From: Paractinoplanes maris
GTDB taxonomy: Bacteria > Actinomycetota > Actinomycetes > Mycobacteriales > Micromonosporaceae
Direction of reading: 5' to 3'
Length of the DNA: 64,000 nt
Assembly: GCF_023544465.1 (NCBI RefSeq)
Contig: NZ_JALPVL010000016.1
Coordinates: 186,001-250,000, forward strand
Shown: in pieces, positions 17,145-24,591 of the stretch
Layout of the letters: the number at the start of each line of letters is the position of its first letter
Position numbering within the stretch: the stretch's first letter is position 1
Made by a program: the position numbers and the translations under genes
The notes under the pieces: generated by a model
Told to the model about the DNA's origin: nothing
The model's database searches: none
What the model saw: only the letters and a program-made list of their open reading frames with translations

Positions 17145-19181
17145 ATGAGCCGCGCCCGATTTGCAGCCTTTGTGGTGATCGTTCTTCTTGTCGGCGTGCC
17201 CGTGCCGGCTCGGGCGCACGAGGCGGGCGCGGCCTCCGACGTACGGGAAATGACCCGGACCCGTCTCACCCTCGACGAGCCGCAGGCAAGGCGGCCGCCC
17301 GGCCGGGTGGCGGCCAAGCCGACGCCTCCAGTGGGGACGGTGCGGGAGTGGCTCGGGCTCGACGACACGACGGGCAAGCTCTATCCCAAGAAGTACACAT
17401 TGAGGGCGGTCGGCCGGCACATCGAGGTCTGGGTGGCTGAGGACATCGCCTTTCCGGCCACGGACTGCCGCACGAACTCCGTCGAGGTCACCGACGCCGA
17501 CGTCGCGTCGCTGGTCAATGAATTCGACCGGACCATCTATCCGAAGGAGACAGCGACCTTCAGCCCGCCGCCCGATCGGGACGGCACCGGGGCGACGAAG
17601 GAAGGCGACTTCACCGGGGACGGCGACAAGACGGTGACACTGGTCGACAACATCCGCGACGAGAACTACTTCACCTTTCCGAAGGCCGTCACCTACATCG
17701 CGGGGTTCTTCTCCCGGCAGCTCACCGAACTGCTCGACCGCAACGTGGTGACCATCGACGCCTACGACTGGAAGCACCGGCTCGGGGCGGAGCCGGCCGA
17801 CGACCCGACGGATGACCTCTGCACCAGCCGGCCCGCGCGCCCGCGGATGTACGAGGCGACCTTCGCCCACGAGTGGCAGCACCTGCTCGAGTACTACGCC
17901 GACCCGGCCGAGGCGACCTGGCTCGGCGAAGGGCTGGCCGATTTCGCGTCGACGCTGGCCGGGTATGCGGACCCGCGCGCGACGGTGGACGAGCCGGGCA
18001 ACGACACGCACCTGATGTGCTTCCAGGGATTCGGCATCCGGAAGACGAAATACAACGCCAATCCGCGCGACTGCGGCGGGCCGGAGAACTCGCTGAACGA
18101 GTGGGACGAGGGCACGCCGAGCGAGGTGCTCGCCGATTACGGCAACGCCTATCAGTTCGTGCTTTACCTGCGCGACCGGTTCGGCATGGACGTCGTGTCG
18201 ATGCTGCACCGCGACGGTCTGCGCCAAGGGCTGGCCGCGGTGCAGGCCGCCCTGCCGACCGGGGTGGCCCTCTACGACGTACTGCACGAATTCCAGCTGA
18301 TGACGCTCGTCGACAGCGTGGTCGGCGAACCGGGCGGGACCGTCTCGGGGGCGCCGGCCGCCGGCGTGACGGCGGCGAGCCTGCGCTCGTCGGTCAACCT
18401 GGCCAACAAGTCGGCCTACGCCCGGCCCGGCGTCGCACCGAACGGGGCGGATTACGTACCACTGCCGACGCCGCTCTCGTCGGTGAGCTTCAAGGGCGCC
18501 ACGCACCTGGATCCGCTGCCCACGGGCTGGACAATCGCCGGCGACACGCTCTTCTCCGGGAACCGCGACAACGTCGATGCCTACGCCGTCCGGCGGGTCA
18601 CCATCCCGGCCGGCGAGCCGGTGCTGTCGCTGGAGACCTCGTACGCCACCGAGGAGCGCAACGATTTCGCCTACGTCACCATCTCGATCGACGGCGGGCG
18701 GACATTTCACTCGGTGACCGGGGACCGGACGGTGCCCGGACCGCTGGGCCCCGGCCTCACCGGCGCCAGCAATGGCGTGGTGACGGCCCGATATCCCCTC
18801 AAGCTGTATGCCGGGAAGGCCGTGCTGCTGGGGCTGCGATACGTCACCGACGCGGCCGTGTCGAAGGGCGGCTGGCGCATCGGCACGATCGGCCTGGCCG
18901 GGCGCACCCTGAGCCGGGGCACCACGCTGACCGGCTGGAAGTCGCCCACCGAGCTCATCCGGACCCCGGTGCACAACTGGCACGTCCGGCTGGTCGGCCT
19001 GCGCGACCGGCACGCCGAGATCGTCACGCTGTCGCAGGCCGCGCGGCTGGCCGGATACCCCCAGGTCGTGGCGGTCATCTCGCACGACGCGCCCACTGAG
19101 ACGGAGACGCGCTACGCCCCCTATCGTCTGACGGCCAACGGCCGCCTCCAGCCCGGCGGAGCTCACGGCAGCAAGCCATAG
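17145..19181 (+). CDS. Secreted HExxH metalloprotease
   Basis: A putative secreted zinc metalloprotease of 678 residues. A signal peptide (about 1-26, ending PARA) precedes a region with the zinc motif FAHEWQHLLEYY near residues 243-254. The downstream Glu of GEGLADFAS, about 20 residues later, makes it gluzincin-like. The pattern resembles M30/M6 (hyicolysin or immune-inhibitor-A-like) enzymes. The C-terminal half is beta-rich (about 470-640), as expected for a carbohydrate- or protein-binding domain. The last codons overlap the converging cyclase-family gene by 19 bp. The exact family and substrate are uncertain. Confidence 0.75.
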   Translation: MSRARFAAFVVIVLLVGVPVPARAHEAGAASDVREMTRTRLTLDEPQARRPPGRVAAKPTPPVGTVREWLGLDDTTGKLYPKKYTLRAVGRHIEVWVAEDIAFPATDCRTNSVEVTDADVASLVNEFDRTIYPKETATFSPPPDRDGTGATKEGDFTGDGDKTVTLVDNIRDENYFTFPKAVTYIAGFFSRQLTELLDRNVVTIDAYDWKHRLGAEPADDPTDDLCTSRPARPRMYEATFAHEWQHLLEYYADPAEATWLGEGLADFASTLAGYADPRATVDEPGNDTHLMCFQGFGIRKTKYNANPRDCGGPENSLNEWDEGTPSEVLADYGNAYQFVLYLRDRFGMDVVSMLHRDGLRQGLAAVQAALPTGVALYDVLHEFQLMTLVDSVVGEPGGTVSGAPAAGVTAASLRSSVNLANKSAYARPGVAPNGADYVPLPTPLSSVSFKGATHLDPLPTGWTIAGDTLFSGNRDNVDAYAVRRVTIPAGEPVLSLETSYATEERNDFAYVTISIDGGRTFHSVTGDRTVPGPLGPGLTGASNGVVTARYPLKLYAGKAVLLGLRYVTDAAVSKGGWRIGTIGLAGRTLSRGTTLTGWKSPTELIRTPVHNWHVRLVGLRDRHAEIVTLSQAARLAGYPQVVAVISHDAPTETETRYAPYRLTANGRLQPGGAHGSKP

Positions 19182-19858
19182 ATCAGGGCCGGGGAGCCGG
19201 AGCCGGCGCGGTTGATCTGACCGCCGCAGAGGATGTGGGCGCCGGTCTCGGGCAGGGCCTCGAGGTTGGCGAGTATCTCGAGGCTGATCCGGTGCCGCTG
19301 ATAGATGAGGTGCGACACCGTGAAGGTGGCGTCGGCACCGACGTCGAGACTGAAGGCGTCGGTGCCCGTGCCGCCGCGCCGGCCGATGCGACCCGTGTCG
19401 AGCAGCCAGCGAGCCGTCTCGACGGCGAAGCCGGGATGATGTGGCACACCGTCGGCGTCCGCGTTGGTGAACTCGGCCGTGCCCCACTTGGCGTCCCAGC
19501 CGGTCCAGATGATCACCATGGACTCGTCGGCGATGCGCCCGTGCACCCGCTCCCACCGCTCGACGTCGGCGACCGTGACGGCATAGTCGGGATCGCGCGC
19601 GCACTGCTCCCGTACGTCGATCTTCACTGCCGGCAGATGCAGGTCGGCCAGGTCGAGCTCGTCGGCCAGCGGCTCGCCCGCGTTGAAGTGGCCGGGTGCT
19701 CCCCAATGCGTGCCGGTGTGCTCGCCCTGACGCACGAGACGCAGGTAGTAGCCGTCTTTCTCGATTGTGGCGACCGTCTCGAGGCGCAGCGGCGGATCGC
19801 CCGGATAGACATTCGCGGTCGCGGGATCGTTCACGTGGGACAGGCCGATCAGTCGCAT
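19163..19858 (-). CDS. Cyclase-family (kynurenine formamidase-like) hydrolase
   Basis: A 231-residue protein of the metal-dependent cyclase/formamidase family. The core motif reads GEHTGTHWGAPGHF, matching HxGTHxDxPxH except that the usual Asp is Gly, so one metal ligand may be missing or replaced. DAFSLDV and GGQINRAGSGSPALIYGLLP are further family features. The ATG at 19858 has AGGGTGG about 5 nt upstream; a GTG 9 bp earlier lacks room for a ribosome binding site. It diverges from the MerR gene with about 55 bp between starts, so the paired palindromes there may regulate it too. The substrate is unknown. Confidence 0.82.
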   Translation of the reverse strand: MRLIGLSHVNDPATANVYPGDPPLRLETVATIEKDGYYLRLVRQGEHTGTHWGAPGHFNAGEPLADELDLADLHLPAVKIDVREQCARDPDYAVTVADVERWERVHGRIADESMVIIWTGWDAKWGTAEFTNADADGVPHHPGFAVETARWLLDTGRIGRRGGTGTDAFSLDVGADATFTVSHLIYQRHRISLEILANLEALPETGAHILCGGQINRAGSGSPALIYGLLP

Positions 19859-19877
19859 GCCGGCCACCCTAGCTCAT

Positions 19878-19902
19878 TGACAGTGTCATGGTGACAGTGT
19901 CA
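19878..19902. promoter_or_regulatory. Paired palindromes TGACAGTGTCA, probable MerR operator
   Basis: Two exact copies of TGACAGTGTCA (TGACA/TGTCA arms around one base) lie at 19878-19888 and 19892-19902 with a 14-bp period. They stand between the divergent cyclase and MerR genes, and the second copy ends 11 bp before the MerR ATG. The adjacent TTGACA could be a -35 box. Autoregulation by the MerR protein is the natural inference. Confidence 0.6.
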
Positions 19903-19913
19903 AAGTAGTCGGC

Positions 19914-20579
19914 ATGTGGACGCTGGACGAGTTGGTGGAGCGGGTGCGCGAGGCCCTGGAGGCCGAGTATCCCGGCGCGCCCAACGGACGCGTCCGCGAC
20001 CTGCCCGATCGCCGCGCCATCCGGTGGTATTCGTCGATCGGCCTGGTCGACAAGCCGCTCGGGATGCGCGGCCGTTCCGCCCTCTACGGCCCTCGTCACC
20101 TGCAACAGCTGGTCGCGATCAAGCGCCGTCAGGCCGAGGGGCAGACGCTGGCCGCCATCCAGAGCGAGCTGACGGGGCTCTCCCCCGACGCGCTCACCGA
20201 CATCGCCCACGTGCCGGCCCGCCTGCTCATCGAGGTGGCCGACGACCTCTCTCACGGACCCCATCGGCCACGTTTCTGGGCCGACCAGCCGGCTCCCGCA
20301 AGCCCTGCGCCACCGAATTCTCCGCCACCCAGCCCGCCACCCAGCCCCCCGCCACCCAGCACTCCGCCGCCGAGCCCTCCGCTGCCCGATGTCCTCCGTG
20401 CCCCGGCCCAGCAGTTCACCGGGCTCGCCCTCGGCGGCGGTGTGCTGCTGCTCGTTCCCCATGCCCTGTCCGAGGGCGACCTCGACGCCGTCACCGAGGC
20501 CGCCGCACCTCTGCTCGACCTGCTCACCGCCCGAGGCCTGACCCTTGCCGAAGGCTTGATCGATGGGAGTCCGTCATGA
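19914..20579 (+). CDS. MerR-family transcriptional regulator
   Basis: A 221-residue regulator. The N-terminal winged helix (about 1-80) reads RAIRWYSSIGLVDKPLG...YGPRHLQQLVAIKRRQAEG, a clear MerR pattern. A Pro-rich repeat (PSPPPSPPPPSTPPPSP, about 137-155) links it to a C-terminal domain of about 60 residues without a recognised ligand motif. No Cys cluster suggests metal sensing. No ribosome binding site precedes the ATG, which lies 11 bp after the operator, so the mRNA may be leaderless. Its stop overlaps the VIT/VWA gene (ATGA), so the regulator and that protein form one unit. Confidence 0.87.
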   Translation: MWTLDELVERVREALEAEYPGAPNGRVRDLPDRRAIRWYSSIGLVDKPLGMRGRSALYGPRHLQQLVAIKRRQAEGQTLAAIQSELTGLSPDALTDIAHVPARLLIEVADDLSHGPHRPRFWADQPAPASPAPPNSPPPSPPPSPPPPSTPPPSPPLPDVLRAPAQQFTGLALGGGVLLLVPHALSEGDLDAVTEAAAPLLDLLTARGLTLAEGLIDGSPS

Positions 20580-23068
20580 CCGTCTCCGTCACCCCCATGA
20601 GCCCGGGGGAGATCAGCCGCATCAAGGTCCTGCCCGACGCGGGCTTCGGGATGCTGCGCACCGACCGGGGCGCGCTGCCGCTCGACCGCCTCGACGTGCG
20701 CGCCCGCATCAGCGGCCTGACCGCGCGCACAGTGCTCCGGACCGAGTTCGTCAACGTGCACGACGTCGCGCTCGAGGCGACCTACATCTTCCCGCTGCCC
20801 GACCGCGCCGCGGTCACCGGCATGACGATGACGGCCGACGACCGCACGGTCACGGCTGAGCTGCAGGAGCGCGGGCAGGCCCGCGAGACCTACGACCGGG
20901 CTGTCGCGGCCGGCCGGCGCGCGTCGATCGCCGAGGAGGAGCGGCCCGACGTCTTCACGATGCAGGTCGGCAACGTCCTGCCCGGCGAGCGCGTCACCAT
21001 CGAGCTGAGCCTGGTCGGGCCGCTGCCGTTCGAGGACGGCGAGGCGACGTTCCGGTTCCCGCTGGTCGTGGCGCCTCGTTACATCCCCGGCACGCCCCTG
21101 TCCGGGCCGGCGGTCGGCGACGGCTGGACGCCCGACACCGACGCCGTTCCCGACGCCTCGCGCATCACCCCGCCGGTGCTGCTGCCCGGCTTCCCCAACC
21201 CGCTGCGGCTGGGCATCACCGTCGAGATCGACCCGGCCGGCCTCAAGCTCGGCGAGGTGCGATCCAGCTTGCACACGGTCACCGACCAGGATGGTGTGCT
21301 GACCATCGGCGCCGACGAGCGGGCGAACCGCGACTTCATCCTCCGCCTGCCTTACGCGGGTGGCGGCCAGACAGCCATCGCCGTGCCCGACGAGACCGGC
21401 GGCGTCTACCAGCTGGTCGTGCTCCCGCCCGCCGACGCCGCGACTCCCCGCCCCAAGGATGTCGTCCTCCTGCTCGACCGCTCGGGCAGCATGGGCGGCT
21501 GGAAGATGGTGGCCGCCCGCCGGGCCGCCGCCCGGGTCGTCGACACGCTGACCGCCGCCGACCGCTTCGCCGTGCTCACCTTCGACCACCAGGTCGACCG
21601 GCCCGACGACCTGCCCTCGGGCCTGGCCGAGGCGACCGACCGCCACCGTTTCCGCGCGGTGGAGCATCTAGCCAAGGCGACCGCCCGCGGCGGCACCGAG
21701 CTGCTCAGCCCGCTTTCCGAGGGGCTCGGGCTGCTGCGGGCGAGCGAGGGCCGCGACCGCGTTCTCGTGCTGGTCACCGACGGTCAGGTCGGTAACGAGG
21801 ATCAGATCGTCCACGACATCACGCCGCTCATCGGCACGACCCGCATCCACACCATCGGCATCGACCGCGCGGTCAACGCGGGCTTCCTGGGCCGGCTGGC
21901 CGCGCTCGGCGCCGGCCGGGCCGAGCTGGTCGAGAGTGAGGACCGTCTTGACGAGGCGATGGAGCACATCCACCGCCGCATCGGGGCGCCTGTCGTCACC
22001 GACCTGCGGGTCACCGCCACGGGTCTGCAGCTCGTCGACGACGAGCGCACACCGGCCCGGCTTCCCGGGCTCTATCCCGGGGTGCCGCTGGTGGTCAGCG
22101 GTCGCTACACCGGTCAGCCGGCCGGCGAGTTCGTCGTCACCGGCCGGACCCGCGACGACCGCGAGTTCCGCGCGACGGTCGCGGTCCAGCAGCGCACCGA
22201 GCCGGCCGTCGCGGCCCAGTGGGCGCGGGCGCGGCTGCGTGACCTCGAGGACGCGTACGCGGCGGGCGACCGCGGCCTCGAGCAGCGCATCGTGGCGACC
22301 TCTCTGCGCTACGGCGTGCTGTGTCGCTTCACCGCGTTCGTCGCGGTCGACAGCCGGGTCGTCAACGAGGGCGGCGAGACCCGACGCGTGACCCAGCCGG
22401 TCGAGCTGCCCGACGGCTGGGAAGCCCCCGGCGACGTCGCGCCCGCGATGATGCGACTGGCGGCCGCGTCGGCCCCGGCGCCGCCGGTCCCGCCCGCCCC
22501 CGGCCGTTTCGCGCCGACGTACACCCTCGAGTCGATCGCCGACCCCGGCGATGCCGGAAGCGGCATCCTCGGCAGCCCCGGTCCCAGCCCCAGCTCTGGT
22601 CCCAGCGCCGGCCCCGCCGGCTATGTCGCCCGCGGCGGTCGCGCCCGCACGCCGGGGTTCGCCGGCCCGCGGGCCGGAAAGGCCGTCGCTGCCTCGGGGG
22701 CTCCGTCGCTCGACGAGGTGCGCGCTTTGGCTGTCATCGAGGCCCAGCGCCTGCGGGACGCCACCGCCCAGCCCGAGTGGGAGCAGCGAGACCTCCTCGA
22801 CGACCTGGCCAGCCGGCTCGACGTGCTCGTCGGTGCGATCACCGATCCCGAGTTCGCCCCGCTGCAAGATCTGGTGGCCAAGCTCCGGTCCGACACCTCC
22901 ACCGCCGAGAAGTGGGCACTGGCCCTCAAGGTCCTGACCGACTTCGGCGGCAACGCCTCTTCGCCCTCCGGCCCCGGTTCCGCCGGCGACCGGCCCGCCG
23001 ATCCGGGTTCCGCCGGCGACCCGCCCTCCGACCACAGCTCCGAGCGGAAGGCTTTCTGGAAACGCTGA
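20576..23068 (+). CDS. VIT and von Willebrand A domain protein
   Basis: An 830-residue protein with an N-terminal VIT domain (about 1-140: LRTEFVNVHDVALEATYIFPLPDRAAVTGM) and a VWA domain (about 290-470). The intact metal-adhesion MIDAS motif is LLLDRSGSMGG near residue 300. The C-terminal part is Pro/Ala/Ser-rich, then helical. No signal peptide or membrane anchor is visible, so it looks cytoplasmic, unlike the animal inter-alpha-trypsin inhibitor proteins that share the architecture. Translation is coupled to the MerR regulator by ATGA. The partner is unknown. Bacterial VWA proteins often act with AAA+ ATPases, but the one in this window is 27 kb away. Confidence 0.9.
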   Translation: MTVSVTPMSPGEISRIKVLPDAGFGMLRTDRGALPLDRLDVRARISGLTARTVLRTEFVNVHDVALEATYIFPLPDRAAVTGMTMTADDRTVTAELQERGQARETYDRAVAAGRRASIAEEERPDVFTMQVGNVLPGERVTIELSLVGPLPFEDGEATFRFPLVVAPRYIPGTPLSGPAVGDGWTPDTDAVPDASRITPPVLLPGFPNPLRLGITVEIDPAGLKLGEVRSSLHTVTDQDGVLTIGADERANRDFILRLPYAGGGQTAIAVPDETGGVYQLVVLPPADAATPRPKDVVLLLDRSGSMGGWKMVAARRAAARVVDTLTAADRFAVLTFDHQVDRPDDLPSGLAEATDRHRFRAVEHLAKATARGGTELLSPLSEGLGLLRASEGRDRVLVLVTDGQVGNEDQIVHDITPLIGTTRIHTIGIDRAVNAGFLGRLAALGAGRAELVESEDRLDEAMEHIHRRIGAPVVTDLRVTATGLQLVDDERTPARLPGLYPGVPLVVSGRYTGQPAGEFVVTGRTRDDREFRATVAVQQRTEPAVAAQWARARLRDLEDAYAAGDRGLEQRIVATSLRYGVLCRFTAFVAVDSRVVNEGGETRRVTQPVELPDGWEAPGDVAPAMMRLAAASAPAPPVPPAPGRFAPTYTLESIADPGDAGSGILGSPGPSPSSGPSAGPAGYVARGGRARTPGFAGPRAGKAVAASGAPSLDEVRALAVIEAQRLRDATAQPEWEQRDLLDDLASRLDVLVGAITDPEFAPLQDLVAKLRSDTSTAEKWALALKVLTDFGGNASSPSGPGSAGDRPADPGSAGDPPSDHSSERKAFWKR

Positions 23069-23086
23069 GCAGAGGGAGCTGTGCGC

Positions 23087-23117
23087 GGCTCGGCACCCGC
23101 CCAGGGGCTGCCGAGCC
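23087..23117 (+). terminator. Stem-loop after the VIT/VWA gene
   Basis: A perfect 9-bp stem, GGCTCGGCA / TGCCGAGCC, with a 13-nt loop begins 18 bp after the stop codon. There is no T-run. Confidence 0.55.
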
Positions 23118-23376
23118 ACCCAGCCCGCCGGTCGGTGTCCGTGTCGCGCTCAGATGATCAAGAGGGTAGGTTCGGGCGACGTCATCGACTCTCCGCTTTG
23201 GAGCGAGCTGTGCCGTACGGTCAACTGTCGCCAAGACGACGGAAGCTGGTCGTTCCCTGCCCGATCGGCCACAACGGGCGGAAAGTCGGATGTTCAAGGA
23301 GCGGTGCGATCGCGATCTTCGCGGGTAAGTTTGGCGGCCGATCGTTTCTTGGTAGCTCGATGGCGGCGGGTGAAGC
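23118..23376. other. Intergenic region upstream of the ricin-B membrane protein
   Basis: With the stem-loop just before it, this makes a gene-free stretch of about 300 bp. Base composition is less GC-biased than in neighbouring genes, and short open frames lack coding character. It should contain the promoter of the gene at 23377. I see no clear -35/-10 pair, repeat or RNA gene. Confidence 0.4.
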
Positions 23377-24393
23377 GTGACGGACGGTGACCACGACGAC
23401 GAGCGGGATCCCCTACTCGTGCGGCCGTTCGTGCTGCGTGACGCCGGGACGCCCGACTCCGGGACGCTCGACGATGACGAATCGACCCAGACCTGGCCGG
23501 CGACGGCCACCCCGGGCAACCAGCCAGACAATTCCGACGCACCCACCGCGATCCTGCACCTGCCGTTCCGGCGCAAACACGCGGCCACGACCACCCCGGC
23601 CCGGAGCAACCGCCACCGGCGGATGGCCGTTCTGATCGGCACGGCCGCCGTCGTTGTGCTGGGCGCCGCGGCCGCCGGCTTTGCCGCGCTCCGTGACGAC
23701 GTCCGCCCGACCGTCACCACCGGCCTGCCCGGTGGCCCCCTGCCCGCCGCGACCGCCCCGCTGAGCTCGAGCGCCGCCACATCACCGGTGCCCGGCACGG
23801 TGGCCCCGACCGGCGGTGGCCGCCCCGGCGCCGGCTCCGAAACCCGGACCAGTCCCGCGACCACCCCGGCCAGCGCCACCGCACCTTCGGCCACCAGCGG
23901 CGCCCCCAGCAGTCCGGCCGGCAGTCCGACGGCGGGCGAGCCGATCTCTCTCCTGCCCACCGCCACCGGCGGCACCGAGACCTCCCCCCGCGCGCCCGAG
24001 GGCGTCGCTCCCTTGCCGCCGACCAGCGACCGGGTCGGCGTGGTCCGCGGCCAGAACGGCCTCTGCCTCGACCTCAACGGCGCGGTCGCCGTGGACGGCA
24101 ACCACGTCCAGGTCTTCGACTGCAACAACACGATCGCCCAGAGCTGGACCCTGGCTACCGACGGCACCCTGCGAGTCCAGGGCAAGTGCGCCTTGGCCGT
24201 CGGCGACAACTCCATCGAGATAGTCAGCTGCGACGGCCGCACCCCCGCCCAGTGGCGCATCTCGGGCCAGCTGCTCGTCAACGCCGCCACCAACACGTGC
24301 CTGACCGACCCTTCAGCCGGCCGCCGCTCCGGCACCGGCGTAACGGTCACCACCTGCTCCGGTTCAGCCAGCCAACGCTGGTCACTCCCCTAA
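23377..24393 (+). CDS. Membrane-anchored ricin-B lectin domain protein
   Basis: A 338-residue, single-pass protein. An acidic cytoplasmic N-terminus (about 1-75) is followed by one membrane helix (MAVLIGTAAVVVLGAAAAGF, about 83-105). A long Pro/Thr/Ser/Ala linker leads to a C-terminal ricin-type beta-trefoil (about 225-338). There GLCLDLNG, VQVFDCNNTIAQSW and QRWSLP are the QxW-type repeats; the cysteines pair as expected. It probably binds a carbohydrate outside the cell. The start is a GTG with GGCGGGTGAA ahead. The function is not known beyond binding. Confidence 0.85.
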   Translation: MTDGDHDDERDPLLVRPFVLRDAGTPDSGTLDDDESTQTWPATATPGNQPDNSDAPTAILHLPFRRKHAATTTPARSNRHRRMAVLIGTAAVVVLGAAAAGFAALRDDVRPTVTTGLPGGPLPAATAPLSSSAATSPVPGTVAPTGGGRPGAGSETRTSPATTPASATAPSATSGAPSSPAGSPTAGEPISLLPTATGGTETSPRAPEGVAPLPPTSDRVGVVRGQNGLCLDLNGAVAVDGNHVQVFDCNNTIAQSWTLATDGTLRVQGKCALAVGDNSIEIVSCDGRTPAQWRISGQLLVNAATNTCLTDPSAGRRSGTGVTVTTCSGSASQRWSLP

Positions 24394-24427
24394 GTCACCC
24401 ACGATCCGGGTCAGCGCCCACGCGAGT

Positions 24428-24445
24428 CGGACCCGTGTGGGTCCG
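24428..24445 (+). terminator. Short stem-loop after the ricin-B membrane protein
   Basis: CGGACCC and GGGTCCG pair around a 4-nt loop about 35 bp after the stop codon. The stem is short and lacks a T-run, so the call is tentative. Confidence 0.35.
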
Positions 24446-24480
24446 GGCGGATGAGAGGGCCGGCCGTTCCACAGCCCCGT

Positions 24481-24591
24481 GCCCGTGGGCCGACGCCCGT
24501 GGGCCGACGCCCGTGGGTCGACGCCCGTGGGTCGACGCCCGTGGGTGGATCAGAGAGTCTGGGTCCCGTGGTGGATCAGAGAGTCTGGGTC
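24481..24591. repeat. 14-bp minisatellite plus 26-bp-period duplication at a gene end
   Basis: Four near-exact 14-bp units of GCCCGTGGGTCGAC (24481-24536), with a fifth diverging, pass into two copies of GTGGATCAGAGAGTCTGGGT. These lie at 24545 and 24571. The second copy contains the stop codon of the FAD dehydrogenase and the first carries a spare stop. Confidence 0.8.

Noticed and set aside
17127..19706. An 859-codon frame on the minus strand
   Set aside because: It lies opposite the metalloprotease and cyclase genes, has no recognised motif and biased Arg/Val/Gly content of a shadow.
19877..19907. A TTGACA-centred promoter for the MerR gene
   Set aside because: TTGACA is present, but no acceptable -10 box at 16-19 bp was found, so I kept only the palindromes.
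23154..23390. A 78-codon frame upstream of the ricin-B membrane protein
   Set aside because: It overlaps the start of that gene in another frame, lacks GC bias at third positions and has no ribosome binding site.
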